Shown piece after piece: positions 27,413 through 40,789 of a stretch of DNA of 64,000 nt. The stretch's first letter is position 1; every line of letters begins with the position of its first letter. A program made the position numbers and the translations under genes. Source of the stretch: Pyricularia pennisetigena (taxonomy: Eukaryota; Ascomycota; Sordariomycetes; Magnaporthales; Pyriculariaceae); assembly GCF_004337985.1 (NCBI RefSeq), contig NW_021940919.1, positions 248,001 to 312,000 of the forward strand. The letters run 5' to 3'. The notes beneath the pieces were generated by a model. It ran no database searches, was not told the DNA's origin, and saw only the letters and a program-made list of their open reading frames with translations.

Positions 27413-28197
27413 GATTTAACCGGTGGTGTGAGTGTGAAGCCTGGACCTGGCAGGAACAGCAAATCTGCTGTCGGGTGGCCAACCACGCAAGAAGCGGTTT
27501 TGAAATTGGCTATACGGGTGTTGAAACTGCCATGCCCGCAAATCACCCTGTCCCAGGGGTCGTGCCAGAGACGACCACCACCAGACAGACAAGACAGTTC
27601 AGACACAGAACAAATTCGAGGAACAGCGGCAAAGGCAACACAGAGCAATGCCCTAGTTCATGTAGCCAGTCCCGGTTGATGCCGCCTATAAGCACACGAC
27701 AGGTACCAATGAGGCAGGCGGGACGACAATGCGGCCTGCTGTAGTCCACAGGGAGGGGAGAAAATGCAGGGCCGTTGGTCTGAAAAGAGGCGGCACACGT
27801 TTTGCAGAGGAACGGGAGGAAGAAGGGTGAAGGATAAAGAGTTTCCCCAAAAAGAAGTGAAAAGAAAAGTGTTAGTGCCGGTTCAGGAGCCCCGCCTGGA
27901 CGGACGAGGAATGGAGAGTGGTGGTGTTTAAGGTGGTTGGCGGGCGCAATTGGAAAACGGAAACCAGCCGGAGACGTAGGTAGAGAGAGACCGTGGTTGG
28001 TTGGAGGTCTGAGCCGGCCTGCTCGGTTTGGTTTGGTTTGCTTGGCCAGGAACGATCACCCAGCAGCAGAAAAAGAGGTGTGGGCTCGCGATGATGCAGA
28101 GGCTGAGCCTTTAGCTGTCAAGGAGCGGAGCTTGCATTTTTTGGGGCTGGGGCCAGGTCCAGGGCAGTTGCCGGGATCTTTGTCAGGTCTGGGTTTT

Positions 28198-28229
28198 AGT
28201 ACTGTACACAGTACGTACCAGTACACTGT
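28198..28229. repeat. GTAC-rich imperfect palindrome
   Basis: AGTACTGTACACAGTAC followed closely by GTACCAGTACACTGT, giving several GTAC tetramers in 32 bases. It lies about 790 bp upstream of the 1257-residue protein gene. A closely similar element is at 61795-61813. Confidence 0.5.
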
Positions 28230-31200
28230 CGGGAAACAACGCCCAGAAATTTCGCGAGCTGGTTGGCGGTTAAGGTGTGCCGGTCACTACCTGCATCAGA
28301 ACGCAAGTCAGGCACCGAATTGACATTATTAGTCGTGATACAAGTAATTTAGCTAAGATGGCAATAAGATAAAGGACTAAAACGGGTACGTCACTAACCC
28401 ACCACGTCAACTTGGGAGATTTTACCATAAGGATTACGAGACGAATAATTTATGATAGCAGAATCAATCCAGACGATTGAAAAAATCTGGCCCCTGGCCA
28501 AGCCTCGTCTCAAGCTGTCGAGGTTCCAGTTTTGCGGCCGCCAAAAAGAGGAAAAAAAAAGTTCCAGCTGGAACCATCAGCCAGTTGCTGGCTGGCGTTT
28601 GTTCCATGTGTCGGTCAATGGTCAGTGAAGCATCAGAGGCCGCAGGGGTGTTGCCCGCCAAGTCTGGCTTTTTTTGTCTACTGCTACACACACATACAGT
28701 ACAGATTGCAGGGAATGAGCTAGAGAGGGGCTCCAAATGGCGACATCGCTGACTATGAGGCGTCGGCGCACGCCGTCGTTCAATTGCTGCACCGTACAGT
28801 CTTCTTGTTTCCTCTGCAGAATGACAAGATCCAGACCAGTCTGCCGGTGGGCATTGTCATGCCCATTTTCCGCGTGGATTACCCGCTTTGATAGCAGATT
28901 TTGCTTATAATAATTAAATGATCGGTCAATGACGAAAATGGCTCCGTCCCAACACGACAGGATTTCGTGAAAGGACGATGAACCCACCGGGGGGAAAGGG
29001 CCGACATCATCCAATATATCAGACCTACCGCGCATCCAGCAGGTCTGAGTGTACCACGTACATTTGTATGTGTATGTACTTTTCGTGGTGAATATCTCAC
29101 AACAAAGGGCATGGGAAGCATCCTATTTGATCGATGCGTCGCATATGCATACTAGTGGACTCGGGCTTTTTGTTATCCCTAAAATGCATGGTCTTGTTAG
29201 GAAATAGTTCACTTCTACGGTACTAGGCTAGCATATTCGTTGGCTGGGCATGAGGGGGGTTGAGAGGAGGACCAGATATGAAAAGAGGAGAACAGGCCGT
29301 TGATCGAGATGTTTCGGACCCCTCTAACCAGAGATGACCTCAAAAGTAAACACAGACCCACACAAGAATTGACATGGTCACAGCAGGCAGTAGCCTCGAG
29401 AATACGGAGTAGATCCTCTCTACTACTTAGGATTTTGCTGATGATTAGAAAAATAAAATAAAATAAAAACGGCAGCTAGCTCACTACCGTATACCACCTA
29501 ATATTCGAGTAGAGTATTATTACTTTTTACTAGGTAGGCTTGGTGAACCAAACCATCTCAAAGAGCGGTTCCATCAAAATTTGTGTCAACCAAAAAGCAG
29601 GGTTTCTCCTCTCCGGGGACAAATCCTGTTTTCAAGACCATTCCCGGACGCCGATGCAACCATGCCAATTCCTTCGTCCACTTCTGGCCTATTACCAATG
29701 TGATGTGAGTAGCGGTTGAGTGCGACTTGTTGCAGACATTTTTGTCTCGGTCATTATTCACCAACCAATACCAGGAGGGGGTGTAAGCTTGTAACAAATT
29801 GCATTTGCACCAAGTTGCAGGTGACTGGCCTTTCGATCTAGGCAAGTATATGGTCAAGGCAATTAACTCGGTAGGGGCTCTGGCTGCGCTGACAATCAAA
29901 ACGGGACGCACGTCCATTAAACTACCGCTACCCATGAAACTAGGGACGGGGCTTTCCAAACCTGCTGAGCACTTTACCTTGTATGCATACAGTACAGTAG
30001 CAAAAGGTTTTTTTTTTTTTTTTTTTGACGGACGGACGGACGGTCATGTTCATCTAGCCCGCCCCGTCGGATCTACATGGGCAGTTGCTGGTACGCTACG
30101 GAGTAAATTCGACGGCGATTGGACGAGGCTTCCCTGCCATGAAGAATGAGAAGCAGAGGAAAGGAAGTCTGGGTCGGGCTCCGCTATTTCTTTTTTGGCC
30201 CTCAGCCAAGCGCGGCGGCTGACAGGTAGCCCTTGAGGCTCGGTTTGTTTCATATTCCTGCGAGTAATTTTGGCTGTGTAGCAAAAATCTCATGCCATCA
30301 ACTTTGTGGTGGCAGATGAATCAGCATCTACTGTATGTTAATGACTTGCACCATGCCTCTTGGATATAACAAATCATCCAAGTTAATTACTGATTAATCG
30401 TAAACCTATCAGTACCGCACCTAATCACCCGTGTCCCTACCTTATCTGTCACCGAGGCCAGATAACAAAAGAAGCGATGATACAGTAGGATGAAGAAAAA
30501 CAAACCACCGAATGCACGCCGACTCAAAGTCAAGGAACATGGATCTCCCAATATCATCCATGCCAGCCGCGGCGGGGTAATGGTACGCCATAAGCTTTGC
30601 GGACTCTTCTTTCCTTCGTACGGTTTTACAAGTAGCCTCAGCGGCGGTCACCTCATCCTCCCACCGCCGAATGGGCGTTGTTTCTGCAGGGTACGGAACT
30701 GAATACCGGGAAATTCTCCAAGGGAGCATAAACGACTGCGCGCATTAACAGTATCGGTTCATGCCTAGGCCTATCGGTTCCAGCACGTGCATGCGCATCG
30801 AACTGTCCGAGAGAGAAAAGAAAAGAGTAGAAGAAGGGAGCCACATTGACCCAGAGCCTTGGGCTTGCTCCCGAAACAAGCCTCAAATCATACGACGCCA
30901 CGGCAAACGTGCGCCTCTCTCACCGACTTTGCATTCCAGCAAGAACGGAAGACCAATCATGATCGCGATCTCGGCAGTTTACTTATCCGTGGGTTTTTCT
31001 GGGTTAACATCAACGAGCGAGTCTGGGCTCCATTTTGTCATTTGTGAAGATCATTAATGGGTCCTTTGTCGCTTGCGCGTCTCCATCCACCAGCATCCGC
31101 TACCTTCTAGTCCCACGGAGAAACGAGAGCGCTTGCAATTTGAGCGGGATCAGTCTTTTTCTATGTATAGCGCAAACCTTACTAGTTACCTTAGTACTGG

Positions 31201-33037
31201 TAGTATGACAACTCCGTTAGTCTCCGTAGTTTTCCATTTCGTGATCGATCTAGGCCTTGGTTCTATAAAGTTCATCAATAATTAGTACCGGAACCGAAAA
31301 GAGCAAGGCCTAGTCTCGATTTTAGAAGAGGAAACTGAACTGCACACAGACTTGGCTCCAGCGTAGCAAAAATCCGGCCCCCACGTTGATTTCTCTCCAC
31401 ACCCTGATCGTTCAATTTTATGATCCATTATCGTAGAATAGACGTCATACATTCCAGTTACGGTCAAGGATTTTATTTATTCTTCCCACACATTGTGTGC
31501 CAACTGCGTTTTTTTTTTTTTTTTTTTTCGCCATCAGCAAAGGCCAAGCTTGCTTTGGTAAGTGCTGCAGCTTGCAGGTTGTCGGACGACATCATGGCGT
31601 CTCGAAATCAAGATCGAAAAATTGTGTTCCAAGTAAAGTAATCGTGTTCACAATGTTGCATGGCCTCCACCCGCTATGTGTCGTCGGACTTTTCAACGCG
31701 CCACGCAAAAGATCTGAGTCGCGCCAGGTTTGAGGCAGCAGGCAATGGCGTTTTGTTTGCGTCACTAATGTATATTCCAATTCAAGACAAATAAACAAGG
31801 CTAGCTAGTATAGTTAACTAGTCTTGTGCTTGTGTTTAAACTGCGCTCGCGAGCAGCCAAAATTTCTAACTCCAACACCTGGCTAAATACAAGCTCTCCC
31901 CGCAGCCAACCCGCAGTAAAAAAAAAATACCCGTGGATCGCTTCTCGTTGCCGGTACTCGTTTAGACGACGGTAATCAGTCCCCCGTCCAATCCAACTAT
32001 AGTAAAGGCTGCGAGATGCCTCGTCCCGCCCGGTAGACAAGTGTTGATCGATTTGCTGCTTGTTCTTTTACTCCCCATATGGTATCTGGTGTGGTGATCA
32101 GTAGACGGGACAAATACGCGGGTGCAGAACCTTGTCGATGCCTGCCCGAAAGGGGATGGATGCAGCCGCCTGCACGTACAAGACTGGAAAGTAGCTGGTT
32201 TTTTTTTTGACGATCCTTCTGAGCATCGTCTCTTTTTCATGATCTGATTCCCCTTGTCTTCTCCACCCGCCCAGCCTTGTGCCCACAATGGACATATTAG
32301 CCCGATGAGGTGCATACAAAGTATCTTAGAAACGACTCTTACTACTGCCTCTACTGTTATTATTGCTTGTTGTATTCTCACTGTCCCGAGCGACTTCTAG
32401 ACCTAGACTTGACTAAGCTCTTCACTTTTACTCCCCTGTCATGGGCTGGTTACTCAAGTCAATTCAAGACACGACATCAGACAAAGATTCTAACCAGTGG
32501 TTTCGCTCGGATGAGGTCATCTCTAGGTTCCAGGTACGTAAACATTCGAACTCGACTCGATCCTTCGCACGCTAACTGTGTACCTTGCATATGCGTGCTT
32601 CGTGATCTGTTTTGTTCCATGTCCTCCATTTCCCCAACTCGTTGAATAATTATCTTATTTTCCAGTGCATCAGCTCCATGCAGCCTTTATTGACTAACCC
32701 TTGAAACTACCTCCTGAATCAAATTGTCACAGTTTTTTTTTCTCCCTATTCGGTGGCTATATAACCCAAAAAAAAATATCTCGCGTTCCGATTATCTGCA
32801 GCGTCTCCATTTCCCGATGCTCACCTTGCCGATTCCGGCAACAGGCTTGCGCGTCGACCAGTAAGATGCAGGTGTTACTCCCTGGCGACAGCATCCTTTG
32901 TCCCTTGCCTTTTTCCAGGGTCCTCCGTGGTAAAAATGTGTTTCTGGAATATCTCCAGCGCCCACGTTCCGTACCTTGTAGTGTTGATGTAGTCGTGGCA
33001 GCCAGTTTCAATGTCATCCGAACCCAAAGTCGTCCTG

Positions 33038-33063
<26 letters not shown>
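33038..33063 (+). repeat. A26 homopolymer
   Basis: Uninterrupted run of 26 A inside the gene-poor tract. Confidence 0.95.
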
Positions 33064-33068
<5 letters not shown>

Positions 33069-36000
33069 GCCATCCATTGCCGCGTTCGGGCCGATGGTAA
33101 TTGAGGCTCTTTTCCCCCCGACTTTTCCAATTACACATCCTTGCGCGAAAACCCATTCCAGATGTAGTAGAGCGGACTTCTTAGGAGATGAAAAATTTTG
33201 TCAATATTGCTCCTTACTTTCTAGGCTTGGTGCATCCCCACATAGAGGTTTGTTGCTTGTTGTGGACTGCAGCTTTGGGCCTGTTCGGTCATCATAATGA
33301 TGCTGAATTTCTTGAACTTCTGGGCGCTTGCCCGGAACTCATTCTTACTGGGGCAGATTACTGGAACTTGTGAGGTTGGCTGGTCTTTCCTTGGCTTGAG
33401 CCAAGCAGAGCATACATATACGAGAAACGGAGCAAGTCCTCGGAAATGCCCACCACTAACTTGACGGGTATCTCGGACCTTTTGCAGGTGGAATAGAATG
33501 ATGTGTTTGAAACCGAATGTAGGTATCTTCCTGTGCGGAAGCAGAGCGATACCCATCGATTCATTGTTTGTTAATTTTAAATGATTGTCGTTACCGTACC
33601 GTAGCTAAATTTATTCTTCGGGATATTCTTTGCCCGTCATTGTCCCAGGCAGCCCTTGAACAAGTAAGTCCGTTTGTCTGTTTGATCGGAAGGACTTCGA
33701 AACTATTAAACGAACCGAGTATTTTGGGTGTTGACAAAACAGACTTGGCGATGCCAACCCAGACATTCATCACTTAAAATGTGTCAACCCATTAGTAGAG
33801 CACATCTGTGTACCGTCCAGATACGAATTGACATACCTTGCTGATGGTATCAGGCCTATTATATGATGCCTCTGTGAAATTGTTTTGACTTGATGGCGTC
33901 CATTGCTTCTAACAAACACAGGCAGCATAACTGAGTATCAATCTTGCCCATACTTGCCTTTCATCAACGACGAAAGAACAAACATGATCAGAGGATCAAG
34001 CGTGACAGGCTTGTTATATTTTGCAAAGCCAAAAGACGAGCAGAGAGACGTGAAGACATGCAAGTCGACTATCATAGTAAGTGTGTCCAGGCTCAATTGA
34101 TAACGAAAACTAATGGATTGTATGTACAGAGAATCAAGATTGTTAGCCAGTATAGTTGGCATGTATTTCCACCTCCCCGTCGGGAATTGCTCGGTCATGT
34201 GTAACGTAGCCCCAAAGTTGTTCGACAAAATGCCCTCGTCGCCCCTTCACAAACTTTATCTATATTATTCTCGCTCGGAGTCGCTATTTTGGCAGTGCAG
34301 AGGACAAAAATAACCTTCCGCGAGAAGGAACTAAGCAAAGCGCAATGATGATGAATGAGCCACTCGGCTGCGTGCTGCTAATCGACCTGAAGGGGCGAGA
34401 CAGACACCCTACTATCAATAGCTGTAACTGGCTGCCCTCGTGGTTACGACCACGCCGTTGGGTTTCTATATCCGATCCAGTTTCTATTGACCAACATCTC
34501 TTCAGAGCTGCCCATCGCGCCTCAAGCCCAGTAATCAGTCCCTAGAAGGCTCGGCGGTGGTATCTGTGTTCCGCCTACGCTACTGAGCATCATGTTCCTG
34601 GGCAAAAAGTGCTTTATCGTGGTTGGTATAATAGTCACATGGTTTTACTGCCTAAAAAGAGTGCGGCCAGATTTTGACGGGAAACATCGTTTGCCATGCT
34701 CGCCCGGCTGGCTTTGTTGCAGCTGATTTGGAATAGGAAGTTCTCAGCGTGCTCTCCGTCAAATCCAAGCATGTACTCTAAGGGCAAAGCGTCATAATCT
34801 CTGTTGAGAGGAGTTCCTCGGCGATATGATGGCGGAGGATGGGACCGAGAGTTTCTAGGGCTATACTTCCCTTTCTGCGAACTGATCAGATAAGGGAAAG
34901 CTGCAAGTTAAGTGGACTGCTGCGACCTGGTCAACAAGATCGCGCCCACTAACAGTTGCATATCTTACGTTTTCTTGGACGTTTCTATCTTGCCGCATGA
35001 CTTCGTTGCTTCAGTGTTCCCTCGTGTCATTGGTAGCCTTGTTTGCCTTGTTATCTGCTCATTTGTACCTTGATAATATCCCCAGTTATGATGGTGTGCG
35101 GTGTTCGTAATACCGGGCTAAAATATATCCATGTATGGCTTTTGTCATTGATTATCTCTTGCTTTTCTTTGTACTTTCGCCCTTGTATACGCTTGCCCCT
35201 ACTTATGAAGTCGGTAGAACGCCGTGTGGGACATGGTTGTAGCACAGCGTTTGCGAACCCTGCTCTCGAGGACGAGCCAAGGAAAATTATAGCCGGCAGC
35301 CTGAGCAAGATTGTTCGGCACTCACACACAAGCCAGACTATATATACTGACATGGTTATATATCCCCATCGTCACTTATACACCTCGCATTTAGCCACAC
35401 TCAGGAAAAAACTTCTAGTAGAGTCAAGCTCTCCACATTTCCAATTGAAGTCTTGCCACTCTCAGTCATTTTGAGCTCTTTTCCATCAGGAGTCTCAATT
35501 GTTCCTTGAGTTTATCCAATAATTAGTCCAGCACTAAGCTACCCAAGGCTCTCTTCCAAGTGAATGGTATGAGCATTGCGTATCAAAACAGTGAGACTCC
35601 ATAGTAATCGACACTAAATTATAAGCCTTAGACTATCACGCTGCATAATTATAACAACGATAGATCTCTGCAGTGATAGCCCCAGGCCAGCTGCATGACT
35701 ATTTATTGCATTATCACGAGAGTAACCATGAAAAGGATATCTTGGAATCAATATGGTCTCATCATGGCGGTGAAGTAAATTTAATACAGGGATGAAAGCG
35801 GACTGATGTAATTTCAGGTGCCATATCATTCTATAGGAGGTGGTTTGAGCAGATCATTCGACCTCCTGTCCACCATAGGCAGCAACTTGGAGATTTTGGG
35901 TGGACCAAAGGAAATGCCCTCAGCTTCTTTCATCTGTACGGGCCTACTTCTAGAGCTAGCCTCTAAACATAGTGAGGGAGATCTAGAGCTTTCAGTGACC

Positions 36001-36789
36001 GCAAGTTAAATCGTCCAAAGAATTAAAACCTCGCCAGTAGGGTTAGGCTGTAGAACCTAGATCTTGAAGCCCACATGTATGCTTTGATACAGATACAGAT
36101 GAATCACAGATCCTTGGACACACGTGACGCAGACCGAGGCAAAAGACAGTGGGCGCCGAATGAGCTCATATGCGCAGAAGGTCAATGGATACTACTTTGA
36201 TGCTTTCTTTGCTGCGAATAATTCTCAAACCAGAAACTGCATTCAAGGAAGTTGGGTCCCCAGGATTTCGCCTCGTAGCCAATACATATTTCTGAGAGAG
36301 AAACATTACTTGAATGTCTCACTAAGCATGATGTCCATTGGCTCCGTCCTACAAGCTCACCCGATAGTTTGGACTTCAGAAAGAGCTCCTAAAAGTTTAT
36401 CGAAAACGACATCGTGATTTTGATTAGCAAGATGATTGTCTCTGTCACTTATAAAACCGGACACGAACAAGATCAGATCACAAGAAAAGCCCGGGTGGAT
36501 AAATACGAAGTGAAGTGACATGGGTTTGACTTCAAATGTCAAAACTGGACGTGGATTATCGCTGCCTACGGCCCCACCCTGTATCCAGCCAGTTCGAGAA
36601 TGGTGGATCTGGGTTCCTTAATGCCCCCACTTATAGCCGTCCACGGCGTCATCGTCATCGCTCCCAATCCTACATCGTACAAGACAAAGATATGCACGGC
36701 TGAATTGAAACGCACCCAGCTAGTTGGGCTCATATTTTACAAGTAGACAAATCTTTCGGCTATCGCATTCATCACCATCGTCTATTTGA

Positions 36790-37186
36790 ATGGCAAACCA
36801 CCTGGATAAAGCCATGTCGCGACGCGAAGCAGAAGCCAAAGTGAAGGCATGGGGATTCCCCCACGTATTCACCTGGACGGATGGACCGTATGTCTCGATT
36901 CGACTGTTCTGCCCTTTTTAAACTTTAATGAAGTATCCACGGTTCATGCATCCAGTGCCGCAATATTAACATGCCGTTCAGAAATGCACACTACACTCCA
37001 CATACCCACAACGGCCTCACCACTCATCTCATCCTTGATGGCGAGCTGACCATCACCTACCCAGAGGATGATAATCCTACCAAAGAGACGTTTGGCGTGG
37101 GCAGTCGGATCGATGTCGACGCTGGTCGCGTGCACGAAGTCTGGATCGGCAAGGATGGCTGCACCTACGTTATCGGAGAAATGTGA
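36790..37186 (+). CDS. Small single-domain cupin protein
   Basis: Exons 36790-36887 and 36982-37186, with a 94-nt intron (GTATGT donor, ATTAAC branch-like site, TTCAG acceptor, phase 2), give 100 residues. After a helical N-terminus (MANHLDKAMSRREAEAKVK), the cupin motif 1 reads YTPHTHNGLTTHLILDGEL with metal-ligand-like His40 and His42. Motif 2 reads DVDAGRVHEVWIG with His84. This is one minimal jelly-roll domain, most like bacterial-type stand-alone cupins. The first exon supplies an in-frame ATG, and splicing joins GP to NAHYTPHTHN without loss of frame. Function is unknown; metal-dependent isomerase, dioxygenase or sugar-binding roles all occur in this fold. It stands alone beside a gene-poor tract. 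Confidence 0.8.
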
Positions 37187-38600
37187 CGGGAAGACGCATT
37201 TGAAGCAACCCCCATCGGACTTGGCCGGTTAATCATGGTGTTGCTTATTGGTAAAGACTAATTTCAAATGGTTAAATACAATCCACACTTACTCCAAGCC
37301 TCTTCAATTCCATGCATGTCTTTGTTGACTGTGGCTTGAGGAATAATTACTGCTGCAATGTGCTGGTAAAATGTCTGGACCTGTCGAGGCGCTGTGCACC
37401 CATCCCGGAAACGGGACGATCCCCCCCCAGCCCTGTAAGACACAGCCTCGACCTCTCGACTTGGCAAAACGAGGACGATCTTGAGGCTGTAAAGATTACT
37501 ACGTGTGGGACGATTTAATTCTTGTCAACACTCCGTATAGGTAAACGCATTGTGATACCCGCATACACGGAGAAGAATACTAATGACTTGGGAGACTAAC
37601 AGGAAAAGTGATGTAGTAGTCTTACCGGATCCATTCTAGGCGGCCGCGCAATTGTCATCGGGAACAAAACTAGAATAACCGTGCTTGAGCTTAGTACCTG
37701 GACTAATGATCTCCGACCTTGGTATTCCCTTCCAATTATCCACAGGATTCAAACAAGCAACATTAAGGAGAGCGTTACCTACCAGGGCCATCCATATTAA
37801 ATAGTGCGGCAAGCGAGAATCCAGCTGAACCTGAGAGCTTGTCTGTCTTACTAGGCGGCAGTAAAAGCATGGAACATTCCAACAGCGCATCCCTGACTGC
37901 TGACACCCCTTTCGCGCTTTTGGATACCGACCTAGGTAATTAATTACAATACACATTGGGGAGGACACAAAGAAAGAAAGGTCCCCAAATTTTTTACTTG
38001 AAAAAAACAAACCTTATTTTCTATCCCTTTTGTTCCCTTTGCGTCGTTAAACTTGCAGAATTGAATCTTGTACTTCTCGGCTCTGCCTTCAATCATTCAA
38101 TCGATTTCTACTTTCCAATTGCAGCGGGGCCTCCCCCGCCTCCAAACCGACAAACTGCACGCGATTGACCCCCCTGTCGCGGCCCTGCATGCCCTGATCT
38201 GACTGTCGCTGCCAAGAAGGCATCCACTACAGCTTCTCGCAGTCTCGGCCCTGGGCTTCGTCCCACCTTGATTGACAATGTGCTTCTCTGTAAGTTCAGC
38301 CTTTCCACCCAACCACGGGGGTGTGCTCCCGCTGCATTTCCTCTTCTTTTTTTTTTTTTTCTCCTCCCTCCTGTCAAAAGATGCGACGAACACCTTCTGC
38401 CATCCGATCCATCCAAGGATCCCAAATGTTATACGATCAATCGCAAAGGCTGTACAATATGAGCAGAGCACTCGCCGCCCTCGATTAGTACAAGCCCTGC
38501 CTGATACAGAAGCCAAATCGCTTACCCCACACGCGGCCTCCAGTTGCCTTGCCGAAAGGCCTCCAAGATCGCCTCGGACCAGACCTCCGCGCGCTACAAC
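37187..38600. other. Intergenic region / phospholipase C 5' leader
   Basis: 1.4 kb. The right part (about 38020-38600) looks like a long transcribed leader. A GTAAGT donor at 38290-38295 and a T14 run at 38348-38361 suggest a 5' UTR intron, but no upstream coding exon in the right frame could be joined. No other gene was seen. Confidence 0.35.
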
Positions 38601-40789
38601 ATGCCGACGTTCGGCCGCCACCAGGACGCCGGCGGCGCGCTGCGCAAGCTTGTCAACATGACCACCCTGATGGTTCCGACCCAGGGCGGATTCCACAAGC
38701 CGAAAGCCACCGATCACATCGACAGCGCCATCGACAGCAACATGACCATCTGCCCGGGATTCGAGAGCCACATTGTTAGAATATTCAAGAACCTGTGCGG
38801 ACCGGGCGAGGCGACTGTATCCAGGGAGAGGTTTCAGGCTTTTCTGGAGGATGTCCAAGGGGACGTTGTGACGAAGCCCCTAGAGAAAGAGACGTATAAT
38901 CTGTACCAATTCTTCGAGACGTGGTCGTACGTGTATCGTATGAAGCCGCAGACCAAGATCGACCCGGCGGAGAAGGACCTGTCCAAACCTATTAGCCACT
39001 ACTTTATCAGCAGTAGTCACAACACATATCTCCTTGGAAACCAGCTGACCTCTGTCAGTTCGGTCGAAGCATACCAAACGGTAAGGGAACGATGGGGCCC
39101 CCTCGAGCTGTCTGGAGCTGCAGCATGTTGTCCGGCTGAAACATTGCTGACATAAAACGTTGCACAAACCCATAGGCGCTTGAACAGGATTGCCGCTGTA
39201 TCGAGATCGACGTGTGGAACAGTCCCGAATACGCATCAGGTCTGCGAACTCCAAGCAGGTCCAAGTCGCCGCGACCAGGCCACAAGAGACACCTGTCGGC
39301 CTCATCGATATCGAGCGCATTCGAAGAGCGACTTGAGTCTCTGAAACAAGTTTTCACGGGCAAGTCGTATTCCAGTTCTCAGACGACGACCAACAGGACA
39401 AGGACACTCAAAGTCCCACCTTGCGACCGTCGAAACAGCAACAATCTAGAAGTACCGTTAACGAGGAACAGTGACACGACATTCACGACTGGCTCTAACA
39501 CTGCTGTGGACGACCCAGAGGATAATGATGTCCCCGAAATCCATACCCGCACGCGGTCACGGTCGCTCGCAAACCCATCCATGGAACCCGTCGTTATGCA
39601 CGCGCATACTTACGCGCAGAGGGATTGGACTTTGGGCAACTACGTTGGTTTCCGGGATGTGTGTCGGACGATACGCAAAACCGCCTTTGTCAAAAACCAC
39701 CTGCCCATCATCATCAGTCTTGAAGTGCACGCGGATGTGCAGCAGCAAGACCTCATGGTGGAAATAATGCAACAGGAATGGGGAGATCACCTTTTGCAAG
39801 AGCAGATTTTTGGCTGTGACCCCAGATTACGACTTCCGACTCTGGAGGAGCTCAAGGACAAGATACTTATCAAGGTTAAGAAGGCCTCGGTCGTCGCCAA
39901 TTCGAACGGCACTGCCGACTCTCTTGGCATACCGCTCACGGCGCTCATCAGAGGCTCTGCACCAGGCAGTAGCTCGGACGAGGAAGCAGGGGCGAATTCG
40001 AACCGGCCCAAGATCTCGACTCGGCTCAGCAACCTGGCAGTATACACGCACAGCAAGCACTTTGCAGGATTCGGCACCCGGGTGGCCAAGTCGCCGTCCC
40101 ATATATTTAGTTTGAGCGAGGGCAACATCAAGCGCTGGGCCAAGGAGGACCCCGAGGGCATGAAGTCGCATAACAAGTCGTTCCTGATGCGGGCGTACCC
40201 CGACCCGGTATCGCGCGTCGACAGCGGCAATATGGACCCGGTGTTTTGCTGGCGTCGCGGCGTGCAGATGGTCGCCATGAACTGGCAAACGCTGGACGGC
40301 GAGATGATGATTAACCATGCCATGTTTGCGGACCAGGCTGGGTGGGCACTTAAGCCGGCAGCGATGCGCGGACTCCCTGACGACTCGTTCGGACCCAAGA
40401 CGGTCGAGCTGCTGAGGATAACGGCGTTTGCGGGACAAAATATACGACCGGTCGTGGGCGAGACGGTGAGCTCGTTCGACCCATCGATCAGTATCAGTCT
40501 TTGCGTTGAGGGCCAGGACCCGATCAAGCATCACCTTCCTAGCCGGGAGACGAGCAACCCAGACTGGGGTCACGAGGGCAAGTCGGTCTGCTTCAAAGAC
40601 GTGGCCAACGTCATGGAGCGCTTCAGCTTCGTCAAAATCAAGGTCGAGGACGACGGGGAGCTGTCCTCGTGGGCATGCTACAGGCTCGACCGGCTGCGGC
40701 AGGGCTACAGGTTCGTGGAGCTGATGGGGCCTAGGGGCGAGCGGACAGAGGGCAAGCTGCTTGTCAAGATTGACAAGGTCATCCGGTGA
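38601..40789 (+). CDS. Phosphoinositide-specific phospholipase C (delta-like)
   Basis: Hydrolyses PtdIns(4,5)P2 to IP3 and diacylglycerol at membranes, feeding calcium and PKC signalling. Exons 38601-39080 and 39176-40789, with a 95-nt phase-0 intron, give 697 residues. Start: first ATG ([12 protein letters not shown]); the frame continues upstream without an ATG, so an extra 5' exon is possible. Residues 40-125 are an EF-hand-like helical region. The X domain begins at [18 protein letters not shown] (catalytic His140), continues to CIEIDVWN, is interrupted by a Ser/Thr/Arg-rich insert (about 177-296) and resumes at [10 protein letters not shown] (second catalytic His, 302). The Y domain (about 435-560) contains SKHFAGF and [20 protein letters not shown]2 domain follows (about 570-697). 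No PH domain was seen. Confidence 0.92.

Larger units (their letters stand above)
27413..36789. other. 9.4-kb gene-poor tract
   Basis: No gene of a recognisable family was found on either strand. The first 800 bases are GC-rich and act as promoter/leader for the 1257-residue protein gene. After about 28.3 kb the DNA becomes AT-richer, with T/A homopolymers (30008-30026, 31511-31529, 33038-33063) and frames under 145 codons that overlap on both strands. It may contain decayed transposon sequence, but no terminal repeats or reverse-transcriptase motifs were identified. One possible two-exon micro-gene at 32441-32704 is described under findings. Confidence 0.4.

Noticed and set aside
35043..35474. 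143-codon plus-strand frame with hydrophobic start
   Set aside because: The hydrophobic stretches follow from T-rich DNA; an equally long frame lies on the opposite strand and no domain is visible.
36580..36610. GTTCGAGA string, considered as a tRNA T-loop
   Set aside because: Stem does not pair and no anticodon arm lies at the right distance.
38281..38520. Upstream coding exon for phospholipase C starting at an ATG before the GTAAGT donor
   Set aside because: Joining it to any acceptor before 38544 gives the wrong phase or a stop, so a 5' UTR intron is more likely.
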